Assembly (NCBI RefSeq): GCF_024227435.1
Contig: NZ_CP100446.1
Coordinates: forward strand, 124,001 to 188,000
Length of the DNA stretch: 64,000 nucleotides
Direction: 5' to 3'
Origin: Natrinema caseinilyticum
Lineage (GTDB): Archaea; Halobacteriota; Halobacteria; Halobacteriales; Natrialbaceae
Shown here: positions 25,986 through 34,506 of the stretch, piece by piece
Position numbering within the stretch: position 1 is the stretch's first letter
Layout of the letters: each line of letters starts with the position of its first letter
Position numbers and translations under genes: made by a program
Notes under the pieces: model-generated
Told to the model about the DNA's origin: nothing
What the model saw: only the letters and a program-made list of their open reading frames with translations
Databases searched by the model: none

Positions 25986-26329
25986 CTAGTCACCGATAAG
26001 AGGGATGCCTCGATCGAAGATCGTCTCCGCCAGTTCCGGTGACGTTGTTTGGTGATCGACGAAATCGACATTGTCAGTTTCGAGTGCCTCGCTGAGATCA
26101 GCACTCAACCCAAAAAAGCCTCGTTGTAATCCGGGTCGCTCGGACGGACTGTGTCGAATTCCACTGCGATATCGACGTCACTTCGAGAGTGGGACTGGCC
26201 ACTTGCGTGAGAACCGAAGAGAATTGCCAGCTGTATTGAATGCACCTGCAAGTCCTCCCGACGAGTCTCGAGAAGGAGGGATTTATCGATAAGGGATTTA
26301 CCGATAGTAGCTTCTTCACTGGTTCTCAT
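25986..26329 (-). pseudogene. MNT-type nucleotidyltransferase, frameshifted
   Basis: The N-terminal frame (from ATG 26329) carries the minimal nucleotidyltransferase signature GSHASGQSHSRSDVDIAVEF (G-S-x-x-x-G, D-x-D) and stops early at about 26105. The expected C-terminal half (SADLSEALETDNVDFVDH to GIPLIGD) continues in another frame to 25986. Adding one T to the six-T run near 26112 restores a single frame of about 114 codons. MNT proteins are usually antitoxin partners of HEPN toxins, and no HEPN gene follows here. A homopolymer sequencing error is an alternative to true decay. Confidence 0.75.
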
Positions 26330-26460
26330 TGCCGGAAAATACGTTCTCGTGACATATAAACACTCAGGAGCCCAGTGAACGATCGAACTCGTTCTGCCAC
26401 GGTAGCCTCAGTGTACTCTGATCCTAGAAATCGACCCTCTTTCGATGGATGTGGTACATG

Positions 26461-26498
26461 TGACACTCTCGATTATTGGTGACACTCTCGATTATTGG
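26461..26498 (+). repeat. 19-bp tandem duplication downstream of the TrmB gene
   Basis: tgacactctcgattattgg occurs twice in tandem at 26461-26479 and 26480-26498, starting 20 bp after the leftward TrmB stop. Confidence 0.85.
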
Positions 26499-26518
26499 TG
26501 AGGAGATACGAGCGAAAA

Positions 26519-27277
26519 TCATTGGCGATCCCGACCGGAATTCATCCCCGACCGCATAAATGCCGCCAAGATGCGACCGATTCTCGAGTCGCCAGTCCAG
26601 AGCGCCTCTTCATTGATGGGTGCGTCATCTCTTTCGGCGGCGAGTAGCACGGTGCGGTCGTCGACCATCAGGGCCCGACCGGCGAAATCCGCGGGGTTGT
26701 CTTCCGCCATGACGAAAACGCTCACCGGATCGTCGGCGAACAGATCGTTGAGCGATCGATCGGCGGTGACCACGGTAACGGTGGCGACGTTGGTGCTTGC
26801 CTCTCGGAGGGCGTCCGCAATCTCCGGGGTCATCACGTCGGCTGTCGGTGAGACGAAGACAACAGTGTGATCGGCCGACCGAACAAGCGTCGTGATCCGA
26901 TCGTCGATCGGCTGTCGACCACGGAGCATCGAGACGTCCTGTCCAGCCGGTTGGTCGGTTCCCGTTCCTTGGATCGACTCAAGCCGGTCGAACGCTCTTG
27001 AAGTCTCTCGTTCGAGGCGTTTGGTCAGGAGGTCACGCGCGGTCGATAGCTCGACAGGTCGGTATGCTTTCGGCGATGCTTCCACGATCTCGAGGAGGCC
27101 TTTGTCTGCCAGGTCGTCGGCCGCTCCGTACACCTGTGACCGGGGAACCTCCGATAGCTCACTTATCTCCTGGGTAGTACCACTGCCGAGTTGTTGGAGG
27201 GCAACGAACACCTGCGCCTCGTAGTTCGACAGCCCCAGCGTCCGTAACGCTTCGACCGCCTCGAACTCATTCATCAT
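26519..27277 (-). CDS. TrmB-family transcriptional regulator
   Basis: 252-aa regulator. An N-terminal winged helix (ALRTLGLSNYEAQVFVALQQLGSGTTQEIS..., recognition helix EVPRSQVYGAADDLADKGLL near 43-62) is followed by a basic, coiled-coil-like stretch (SRAFDRLESI) and a PLD-like/sensor C-terminal domain (about 120-240, VVFVSPTADVMTPEIADALREA). TrmB proteins in haloarchaea sense sugars or other small molecules. It is divergent from the RND exporter with a 16-bp palindrome between them, so it probably controls that exporter and itself. Confidence 0.92.
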   Translation of the reverse strand: MMNEFEAVEALRTLGLSNYEAQVFVALQQLGSGTTQEISELSEVPRSQVYGAADDLADKGLLEIVEASPKAYRPVELSTARDLLTKRLERETSRAFDRLESIQGTGTDQPAGQDVSMLRGRQPIDDRITTLVRSADHTVVFVSPTADVMTPEIADALREASTNVATVTVVTADRSLNDLFADDPVSVFVMAEDNPADFAGRALMVDDRTVLLAAERDDAPINEEALWTGDSRIGRILAAFMRSGMNSGRDRQ

Positions 27278-27356
27278 CTATCGTTCTTCGACGGGGGGTT
27301 GATCTCATTTTCGTCTCCAATCCGATCACGCTAGTCCGCCCGGCTGGTAGTAAATA

Positions 27357-27372
27357 TTGTAGATATCTACAA
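27357..27372. promoter_or_regulatory. 16-bp perfect palindrome, putative TrmB operator
   Basis: ttgtagatatctacaa is self-complementary over all 16 bases and lies in the divergent gap. It sits immediately before an AT-rich TATA-like stretch (cacttaataagg, 27376-27387) that would drive the exporter. Repressor binding here would overlap or abut the promoter. Confidence 0.65.
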
Positions 27373-27494
27373 ACACTTAATAAGGTAGGGTCGTGAGAGG
27401 TGGTTAACGAGGAATCACAGGTGTACGAGAAAGACTGCGGTAAGCTGTGTACAGTCGGGAATTCGTCGCCACACGAGATGGGTGGTTCCTGAAC

Positions 27495-30077
27495 ATGGCT
27501 GGGCAATTATCCCGGTGGTACGCCCAGAAGATAACCACACACAGCAAACTCGTCATCGTCGCTGTGCTGGTGCTCACGGCTGTCGTCGTGGCAGGAACGG
27601 CTCTCGGCGGCGCGGGCGAGGAGGACATAGGCGGGTTCCAAGTCGAGTCTGAAGAGACCGACGCACAAGAATTCGTACAGAACAACTACGGCGGTGACGA
27701 CGGGGTCGCTGCTCAACTTGTCGTCCGTAACGAGAGCGGCGACGTCCTCACCCGCGAATCACTGCTAGACGGACTGTACCTCCAACAGGAAATACGCGAG
27801 ACCGAGACGCTGAACGTGACACTGGCTGAACCGGGATTCGTCGGTATTGAGAACATCGTCGCCACGGCGGCTGTCTATGAGGATACCCGACAGCCACCGA
27901 CTGCCCAACCATCGTTGTCCGAACAGATCGACGCGCTTGAATCACGTGACAACGAGGCAGTCAAACAGCTACTCGCGGACGTTCTTGATCCCGAGAGCGA
28001 CACGCCTGGCCAGCAGGATCCTTATGAGTTCCTTCCCCGGGACTACGAGCCGGGTTCGACGACGGCGTCGGCACGATTGACACTCATCGCACAGGTCGAC
28101 GACAGCGGTGAGGATGCGGAGCCACAGGCCGCTTACGACGCTCAGGTGGCCATCGACAAAATTGTTCAGGATCGGTTCGACGACGCGTTCGTGTTCGGAC
28201 AAGGGATTCAGGACGACGCCTCATCACGAGCAACGGGGGACAGCTTTGCGATCATTACGCCGTTCGCGCTTGTTCTCATCGTTCTCGTCCTCGGGATTAC
28301 GTATCGTGACCTCCTGGACATCTTGCTCGCATTCTTGGGGATCGGAATCGTGATGGCGTGGCTCGCGGGCCTCATGGGCTGGCTCGCAATCCCGATGAAC
28401 GTCATCCTCATCGCTGTACCCTTCCTGCTCATCGGACTGAGTATCGACTACGCGCTCCACGTCGTGATGCGGTATCGAGAGGCCCGCGATGGAACACTTG
28501 GCGAGAAAGACGATGAACGTGACCATGACCATGGGGAACCAGTAAACCGATCGATCCGAACCTCGATGGCGCTTGGATTCGGGAGCGTCGTACTGGCTCT
28601 TGGCGCTGCGACTGTCACGACCGGAGTCGGTTTCCTCTCGAACGTCGTCAGTCCGCTTCCGGCGATTCAGGACTTCGCTATCCTCAGTGCAGGCGGCATC
28701 CTCGCCACGTTCGTCGCGTTCGGTGTCTTCCTCCCGGCGCTGAAAATAGAGGTCGATGAAATTCTCGAGAATCGACTCGGCTGGAGCCGTCGGAAACCCG
28801 CCTTCGGTGTCGATAGCGGCCGTGCGAATGCGGCTCTCGAACGGTTGGCCGATCTCACTACCCGCGCCCCAATCGCTATCGTTGTCGTCGCGCTCTTGCT
28901 GTCGTCGTCAGGTGCCTATGGCGCGACAACCATCGACACAGAGTTCAACCAGGCCGACTTCCTCCCGGAGGACGCTCCCGACTGGGCACAGTACCTGCCG
29001 GGCGGGCTAGCACCAGACACCTACACTATCGCTGAGGATTTCCAGTATCTCAGCGACAATTTCCAGCTACGAGGTGAGGGCGGGCAATCGCAAGTTCTGT
29101 TACGCGGAAGCGTTTCGGACCCGGCGGTTCTCAGGGCCGTCGACGACGCGGGTAGCAGCGTCGAAGACAGCAGTTCTATCCAGCTTCGTCCCGACGGGCG
29201 GGCGGCTGTCGAGGGGCCGCATACGGCGATCCGCGCCGCCGCAGCCGACAACGAATCGTTTGCGGAAATGGTCGATGCGACCGACACGACCGGCGATGGA
29301 TTGCCCGACGAAAATGTCTCGGCGGTGTACATGGCACTGTTCGATGCTGACGAGCAGGCTGCCAGCCAAGTCCTTAGCCGCGACGATGACGGGAATGTCA
29401 CTTCGGCACGGCTACTGGTTTCCGTCAGAAGTAGCGAATCGGCACAGGCGATTGCTACTGACACGAGGGCGTATGCCGACCGGATCGAAGGTGACATAGC
29501 CGGTGTCAATGCAGTTGCAACGGGCGGAACAGTCACGACCGCTGTCATCCAGGATGCACTGCTTGAAACGCTAGTCGAGGCGTTTGCGGTAACGCTGATC
29601 GTCATCCTCTTGTTCCTAACCGGACTGTTCTGGGCACGCTACCGGTCACTGTCGCTCGGGGCGCTGATACTCGCGCCGGTCGTGATGTCGCTTGCGTGGC
29701 TGTTGGGCGCGATGTCGCTTCTCGACATCGCGTTTAACAGCGAGACAGCCGTCATCACCAGTCTAGCCATCGGTCTCGGCGTCGACTACAGCATCCACGC
29801 CGGCGAGCGGTTCGTCGACGAGCGCGAGAAACGTGACACGCTCAACACTGCCGTTACCAATACGATCACCGGAACTGGTGGCACGCTGCTTGCCAGTGCC
29901 GCCACGACAGCCGCCGCCTTCGGCGTCCTCGCGTTCGCGCTTTCTCCCCCACTCCAGCGGTTCGGTATTGTGACCGGGCTGGCGATTCTATTCGCTTTCG
30001 TGGCTGTCGTTATGATCCTGCCAGGTCTACTCGTCCTTCGAGAACGAGTGCTTGAACGCTGGAATATGCGAGAGTAG
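27495..30077 (+). CDS. RND-superfamily (MMPL-type) exporter
   Basis: 860-aa membrane protein made of two similar halves. Each has one N-terminal membrane helix (near 20-40 and 460-480), a large extracellular loop, and a cluster of about five membrane helices (near 255-430 and 705-850). The second cluster holds GLGVDYSIHAGERF and the first GLSIDYALHVVMRY, the conserved 'G-x-x-x-D-Y' proton-relay region. Such archaeal exporters move lipids, drugs or pigments. ATG 27495 is chosen because the protein then starts just before the first helix, and an in-frame GTG at 27447 is possible. It is divergent from TrmB, its likely regulator. Confidence 0.9.
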   Translation: MAGQLSRWYAQKITTHSKLVIVAVLVLTAVVVAGTALGGAGEEDIGGFQVESEETDAQEFVQNNYGGDDGVAAQLVVRNESGDVLTRESLLDGLYLQQEIRETETLNVTLAEPGFVGIENIVATAAVYEDTRQPPTAQPSLSEQIDALESRDNEAVKQLLADVLDPESDTPGQQDPYEFLPRDYEPGSTTASARLTLIAQVDDSGEDAEPQAAYDAQVAIDKIVQDRFDDAFVFGQGIQDDASSRATGDSFAIITPFALVLIVLVLGITYRDLLDILLAFLGIGIVMAWLAGLMGWLAIPMNVILIAVPFLLIGLSIDYALHVVMRYREARDGTLGEKDDERDHDHGEPVNRSIRTSMALGFGSVVLALGAATVTTGVGFLSNVVSPLPAIQDFAILSAGGILATFVAFGVFLPALKIEVDEILENRLGWSRRKPAFGVDSGRANAALERLADLTTRAPIAIVVVALLLSSSGAYGATTIDTEFNQADFLPEDAPDWAQYLPGGLAPDTYTIAEDFQYLSDNFQLRGEGGQSQVLLRGSVSDPAVLRAVDDAGSSVEDSSSIQLRPDGRAAVEGPHTAIRAAAADNESFAEMVDATDTTGDGLPDENVSAVYMALFDADEQAASQVLSRDDDGNVTSARLLVSVRSSESAQAIATDTRAYADRIEGDIAGVNAVATGGTVTTAVIQDALLETLVEAFAVTLIVILLFLTGLFWARYRSLSLGALILAPVVMSLAWLLGAMSLLDIAFNSETAVITSLAIGLGVDYSIHAGERFVDEREKRDTLNTAVTNTITGTGGTLLASAATTAAAFGVLAFALSPPLQRFGIVTGLAILFAFVAVVMILPGLLVLRERVLERWNMRE

Positions 30078-30113
30078 TCTGCCATTCTACGGCCGTCTAC
30101 ACGTTTCTCATAT

Positions 30114-30290
30114 TTGATGGCCGATAACTCGGGTTGCGTGCGGACACTTCGGGTGATGGAGTTGTGGACAAGCCATCTCGGGCACCTGCTCGTCGAACGA
30201 AATGGATACCCAATCGGAATGGCGACGCAGGCAGACGTGATGAATGTACTCGATCTCCACAAGGAGGCCGAAATCGTTTCATCATTACAT
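30114..30290 (+). pseudogene. C-terminal CBS-domain remnant of an M50 site-2 protease
   Basis: The frame VMELWTSHLGHLLVERNGYPIG...ADVMNVLDLHKEAEI closely matches the last 40 residues of the intact protease at 59790-60938 (MELWTSNFEHLLVERDGHPIG, then ADVMEVSDLHKEAEI). Nothing of the catalytic domain remains. DNA similarity continues beyond it into the gene at 30344, showing that this is one end of a duplicated segment. Confidence 0.8.
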
Positions 30291-30343
30291 GCAATTCGAA
30301 TTTTATCAGTGGTGGAGAGTCTACCCTAGTTCTCACAGAGGAC

Positions 30344-31390
30344 TTACCTGACTTTACTTCTCGTTGTGCGCCATATCGGCTGCAATAGGGTGACCGTTCC
30401 GACACCATACAGGAGCGGGAGCCAGTATGTCGCCGCTCGATAGAGAAACGTTGCTGCTGTTGCTTCTGGGGCCGGTATATTCGATGTTGTAACGAGAAGG
30501 AGAATGAATACAGATTCGACACTTCCTAGACCACCAGGGAAGGGTAGCACGTTCGTTATCCCACCCAATGGTACGACAAACAGTACGATTTCAGGCGGAA
30601 CGGTGAAACCGACGGCGTAGAGGGTGAGCCAGAGCGTAGTCGAGAGGAGCAACCAACCGCTAGCCGAGTACGCGAGTCCACGCTTCAAGTTCCGTCGATC
30701 GGCAGTCACCTGTTCGACCTCGTCAACGAACACGTTTAGATGTCGCCTGAGGCTTTCAGGAGACACTACGTGAACGCCAGGAACGATCGAACTCATTTTG
30801 GCTGAAAGACCACCAAGAAACACCGCAACACCATCAACGACTCGTCTCCGACGCCGCCAACCGTACACTGCTCCGCTGACGAACAGTAGAAATACTGTGA
30901 AGACAGCTGCAAGTGCAAGTTCGATACGCCGGCCGATAGCGGCTGTCACCGTGAAGTAGAGGATACCGACTCCGGCAAGGGGCACCATCGGTGCGTAATT
31001 AAGTAAGTCAACGCTCGAGACGGTTGCAAAGCTAGATTCGTAATCGATTTTCGCGTGACTGGTTAGCAAGTATGCTGCAAGTGGCTCACCACCGAGGTAT
31101 GTCGACGGAGCAATACTATTCGCTAATAGAATGTCGCCGAATAGGAGCAAGCAATCTATCTGATTGTGTTCGATATCGAGAATTGATAACACGATCGACA
31201 GCGTTTGGGACCACGCGACGAGCCAGAGGATTACAACCCCAAAAAGTGAGGCAAGGATAAACCGATTCGCAGTCGTGATCTCCGTAACTGTCTCTTGGAT
31301 GCCAACCACGGAGAGAATCAGGAGTAACAAACCGATGGCGACGACGAACCCGATAGTTACAGTGGTCCACCGGATCCCAACAGCAGCCAT
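30344..31390 (-). CDS. UPF0104/YbhN-type integral membrane protein (lysylphosphatidylglycerol synthase-like)
   Basis: 348-aa protein with about seven to eight membrane helices, of the family that includes the AglD/LPG-synthase membrane domains. The conserved APSTYLGGEPLAAYLLT stretch is near 92-108, and PLGGITNVLPFPGGLGSVE near 272-290 holds the family's GG-x-G motif. ATG 31390 is preferred over a TTG 22 codons upstream. It shares strand with a glycosyltransferase and DedA protein upstream, consistent with lipid or polyprenyl-linked glycan handling. Its C-terminal end is duplicated in decayed form at about 59,655-59,770. Confidence 0.82.
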   Translation of the reverse strand: MAAVGIRWTTVTIGFVVAIGLLLLILSVVGIQETVTEITTANRFILASLFGVVILWLVAWSQTLSIVLSILDIEHNQIDCLLLFGDILLANSIAPSTYLGGEPLAAYLLTSHAKIDYESSFATVSSVDLLNYAPMVPLAGVGILYFTVTAAIGRRIELALAAVFTVFLLFVSGAVYGWRRRRRVVDGVAVFLGGLSAKMSSIVPGVHVVSPESLRRHLNVFVDEVEQVTADRRNLKRGLAYSASGWLLLSTTLWLTLYAVGFTVPPEIVLFVVPLGGITNVLPFPGGLGSVESVFILLLVTTSNIPAPEATAATFLYRAATYWLPLLYGVGTVTLLQPIWRTTRSKVR

Positions 31391-31479
31391 AGGGAACGGA
31401 CTATGGATGGGACCAAAGCAGTATGGTGTCGACACGTGTCCAGATTCGACACTCAAGTCAAAGCTTGTGTGAAATCCTC

Positions 31480-31497
31480 CCCGGCGTAAACGCCGGG
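31480..31497. terminator. Hairpin after the GT4 gene (terminator or IS605-type end)
   Basis: cccggcg-taaa-cgccggg is a perfect 7-bp stem, 45 bp beyond the leftward GT4 stop. It could end transcription. Similar hairpins with flanking 'aatcctcc...ggattctcc' also occur at haloarchaeal IS200/IS605-type element ends, so a remnant is possible. Confidence 0.45.
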
Positions 31498-31541
31498 ATT
31501 CTCCGGCTGATTAAAGATAGTGGTCGTGAATCTACCTACAC

Positions 31542-32657
31542 TCAACGACCTGCGGTGACGTTATCGTAGAGCGATTCGACTCGGTCTAATGAATGCTCGA
31601 CGGAGAGTGTTTCCCGTCGGCGCAGACAGAACTCACGGAGCCTCTCTTGATTAGCTAGTACCCGACGAATTGCCTTTCGGAGCGCTCTAATATTTCCAGG
31701 TGGGTAGTGATAGCCGGTCTCGCCGTCGAGAACAGTAATAGGCAAGGCTCCGGCCTCAGCCGCGACAACCGGTGTTCCACAGGCAGTTGCCTCGAGTGCG
31801 ACAAGTCCCTGCGTTTCGATACGACCGGGGAAAACGAAAACATCGAGTGCTGAGTAAAACGCAGGCAGTTCTTCGCGGGAGAGAAACCCGAGAAACAGCG
31901 TATTGCAACCGAGATCCTGTGCACGTTCGATCAACTGTGGCCGACATGGCCCATCACCCGCGAGCAGTACTGTCACGTCCAAGTCAGCAGCCGCCTCGAT
32001 TAGCTCCGAGAGAAACTTTTCTGGACCGTGTCGCCCGGTGTATCCGATCAGAGGGCCTTGATCATCGATGTCGTACTTGGCTATGAACTCGTCTGAGTCG
32101 ACCGGCCGAAACGTGGCCGTGTCGATTCCGTTCGAGACGACCTCGATTTGTGTGTCGGGGTCTATCTCATCTCGTACATACCGCCGAGCTGCTACCGTCG
32201 GTGTCACGACGAGGTCGACAGCATCGTAGAAGCGTTGCTCGTATTTGCGACACACATCTTTGAACTGAGAGACGACTCTCGGATGTGAAAACCGTTGTTC
32301 GATCCGATCGATGAGAACGGTGTGATACGATGCAACGACCGGGACCGCGCTTCGAGTTGCAAATCTGAGTCCAGCTAGTCCAAGCGTGAACGGGGAATGA
32401 ACGTGAACGACATCTGGGTGTGGTAAGGTGGATGGTGATACTGGAAACCCAAGCCGGTGGCCTCGATACGTCGGAACTGGTACGCTCGGAACGGGATACT
32501 CTCTTCCTCGAGCGTCACGATCTGGGGATCGTGGATACACGACGTCCATTCGTCCGTACCGATCGTTCCAGCGGGACTGCCAGAGATCAATCGTATACGT
32601 CACGCCATTAACCGTCGGCAGATACGTATCTGTGAACGCGGTGACGTGTACGGTCAC
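31542..32657 (-). CDS. Glycosyltransferase family 4, glycolipid-type
   Basis: 371-aa GT-B enzyme. The N-terminal donor-like motif TDTYLPTVNGV near 8-18 is typical of diacylglycerol/archaeol glucosyltransferase-like GT4s, with HVHSPFTLGLAGL near 92. The acceptor/donor lobe carries IGYTGRHGPEKF near 210, LLAGDGPCR near 238 and the E-x7-E motif in FVFPGRIETQGLVALEATACGTPVV near 282. The GTG start at 32657 immediately precedes VTAFTDTYLP. Upstream in-frame codons add an unlikely arginine/serine-rich leader. It probably glycosylates a lipid or polyprenyl carrier in the membrane block with the UPF0104 and DedA genes. Confidence 0.88.
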   Translation of the reverse strand: MTVHVTAFTDTYLPTVNGVTYTIDLWQSRWNDRYGRMDVVYPRSPDRDARGREYPVPSVPVPTYRGHRLGFPVSPSTLPHPDVVHVHSPFTLGLAGLRFATRSAVPVVASYHTVLIDRIEQRFSHPRVVSQFKDVCRKYEQRFYDAVDLVVTPTVAARRYVRDEIDPDTQIEVVSNGIDTATFRPVDSDEFIAKYDIDDQGPLIGYTGRHGPEKFLSELIEAAADLDVTVLLAGDGPCRPQLIERAQDLGCNTLFLGFLSREELPAFYSALDVFVFPGRIETQGLVALEATACGTPVVAAEAGALPITVLDGETGYHYPPGNIRALRKAIRRVLANQERLREFCLRRRETLSVEHSLDRVESLYDNVTAGR

Positions 32658-32688
32658 TTCTCTGTATACGGCACCCGGTGATAAGTTA

Positions 32689-33162
32689 TTATGGTGTCGC
32701 CTGACGGAACGAGATGTCGTTCGACTGGAGTAGCGATCGCATCGTCTTGACACCACCAGCAGTATCCCAACTTGTCGCCTGGTAGTGGTCGATTGGGTGT
32801 CTGATCCATGACCGTTCCCAGTGGGCGTACGTCTCGACTTCGCTGTCATCGGCAACAAAAAGGGTCACATGGAGTTGTGTGTCCGCGAGAAGCGACCCTC
32901 GGCGGACCCAACTTCCAGCCGACTTGCGGCCATCGCGATGACGCTTCAACGCCGCGATCGGCTCGGAACGAAATCCCATTGACTTGAGATCGGACCGAAA
33001 TCGCTCCAGCGAGCGTTCGACAGTTCCGACGTACTCAGCCGGGTGCATGACACACTGGACATAGCCACCGAACCGCTGAGCAATGCCGTGAAGAACAGGA
33101 TAGACAGACCGACGGAACGCCGTGACTCGATCGATTTGGTGGTGTTGCGTTTCACCAGTCAT
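32689..33162 (-). CDS. Hypothetical protein, 157 aa, between GT4 and DedA genes
   Basis: I do not recognise the family. It is soluble and fairly basic: a helical N-terminal half (ERSLERFRSDLKSMGF) then a beta-rich part (GSLLADTQLHVTLFVAD) with several Trp residues (AHWERSWIRHPIDHYQATSWD near 119-139). It is followed by the GT4 gene 31 bp downstream on the same strand, suggesting co-transcription. ATG 33162 is chosen, with 33171 also possible. The strong codon use and lack of an alternative reading make it a credible gene. Confidence 0.65.
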   Translation of the reverse strand: MTGETQHHQIDRVTAFRRSVYPVLHGIAQRFGGYVQCVMHPAEYVGTVERSLERFRSDLKSMGFRSEPIAALKRHRDGRKSAGSWVRRGSLLADTQLHVTLFVADDSEVETYAHWERSWIRHPIDHYQATSWDTAGGVKTMRSLLQSNDISFRQATP

Positions 33163-33171
33163 CAATAGCAT

Positions 33172-33361
33172 CTTGCGTAGTATCCCGGGTTACAATACAG
33201 TATCGGTACTACCGTCCGCCGACGTGAGAGACACACCTCTGTACAAGCTACTCTTAAGACAAGTCTGTTCAGACGATCACTATCCGGTAAATAGCTGTTA
33301 CGGAACTCGAGTGAATCGTACTGAAACTACGCGCCAGAAGTGGCTCTCTCTATCCATATGT
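33172..33361. other. Intergenic gap, AT-rich
   Basis: 190 bp between the DedA-like and hypothetical genes. No gene or repeat is seen. It may hold the promoter of the 33162 gene. Confidence 0.4.
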
Positions 33362-34342
33362 TTATTTATAGTGATGGTTGAGTGACGACAACACAGCCAA
33401 CCCGACTGTGTACACTATGAGTGAGCCTCCACACAGAGCGAGGCCCGAGAGGACAAGAGCGGTTTGTGGCGATGCGCCCAGTTGAACAAAGAAGCGAGGA
33501 TCGTTCCAGATCCATGCGATGAGCGCATAGGCGTCTGCCGGCGTTGCTGCGGCTGCAGTGATTAATAGAAGACCGACAGCGGTACCAACGATTCGAATTG
33601 CCCGTAATGCCACTTCTATTGCGGAAAACGGATGGGCTTGAATCCAGTGACGTTTCCACCAGATAATACCGGAAAGAATACAAAGACTGACAATCTGTAG
33701 TGCTAAGATCGCTGGTCGCGCCCAAAGATACCCCAAATCTAATGAGAAAAGCGCAATTGTCGCATCGATCGCACGTTGCAGGGGTGTCCCTGCTTGTGTC
33801 CCCATATAGACAAGGTAGGTAATACCCGTGTTGAATATGAGACTACCGAGGGCCGAGTAAAGAACGAACCTTCGAAGGTTCATTGACGCCATTCCCGCGG
33901 GGACGGAAACAAACGCGCGCACGACTGGGAGAAGGCGTCCCCAAAGTACAATCGTTTCACCCCAGTGGGTGAACCACTGTTCCCAACGGTTGAGATCGTG
34001 CTCACCGAGATGGACATACCCACCGTACCCACGAAGCGCACGTTCGGCGTTTTGTCCAAACAGGTAGTACGCTACAAGACAGCCGATCACTGCGCCAGAA
34101 GTAGCAACTACGACAAAAATAACGAACGTGACTGGGCCGGTAACGAGAAGTGCAATGGCCACCGGGAGTATGACCTCACTTGGTACGAAGTGGAGCAGTA
34201 GCGATGTCTCGAGGAAAATATAGATGAAAACAGCAACGAATCCATATGTTGAAACGAACGTAAGTACCGTATCCGTGAGGTAACTCCCATGAAATATGAC
34301 TAACGGGTATGGGGTCACGTGCTGGAGATACGATGCCAGCAA
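33362..34342 (-). CDS. DedA family (SNARE-associated/VTT) membrane protein with extended C terminus
   Basis: 326-aa protein. The DedA/VTT domain (about 25-195) contains FLETSLLLHFVPSEVILPVA near 42-61, the re-entrant loop with the conserved Glu and Pro, and WGETIVLWGRLLPVVRAFVSVPAGMASM near 127-154 (R-x-x-P-x-x-R and G motifs). After it come three or four more membrane helices not usual in DedA proteins (about 215-322). DedA proteins scramble or flip lipids and support membrane homeostasis, which suits the neighbouring lipid-glycan genes. A decayed second copy lies at about 59,245-59,650. Confidence 0.87.
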   Translation of the reverse strand: MLASYLQHVTPYPLVIFHGSYLTDTVLTFVSTYGFVAVFIYIFLETSLLLHFVPSEVILPVAIALLVTGPVTFVIFVVVATSGAVIGCLVAYYLFGQNAERALRGYGGYVHLGEHDLNRWEQWFTHWGETIVLWGRLLPVVRAFVSVPAGMASMNLRRFVLYSALGSLIFNTGITYLVYMGTQAGTPLQRAIDATIALFSLDLGYLWARPAILALQIVSLCILSGIIWWKRHWIQAHPFSAIEVALRAIRIVGTAVGLLLITAAAATPADAYALIAWIWNDPRFFVQLGASPQTALVLSGLALCGGSLIVYTVGLAVLSSLNHHYK

Positions 34343-34399
34343 TCAAATAACTGGTTGGGTTGTCACTGGTGAAAAGTCAGGCTATTTTAATATATGGGG

Positions 34400-34506
34400 G
34401 CGTATTAGGGCAGTGTTCAGATAAGGTCGAAGGACGAGGCGGACGTGGTTTCTTGGTGCCTTGCCAGAAATCGCCCGCCTCACCGAAGCTAGTGACTTCC
34501 CGGAGT
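34400..34506 (+). pseudogene. Possible fragment of an ISH-type transposase
   Basis: The stretch beginning gggcagtgttcagataagg resembles what I recall of haloarchaeal IS5-type element ends, and the frame PEIARLTEASDFPEL resembles their transposase N terminus. It is cut off at 34507 by the IS630 element. The call rests on recalled sequence patterns only. Confidence 0.3.
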
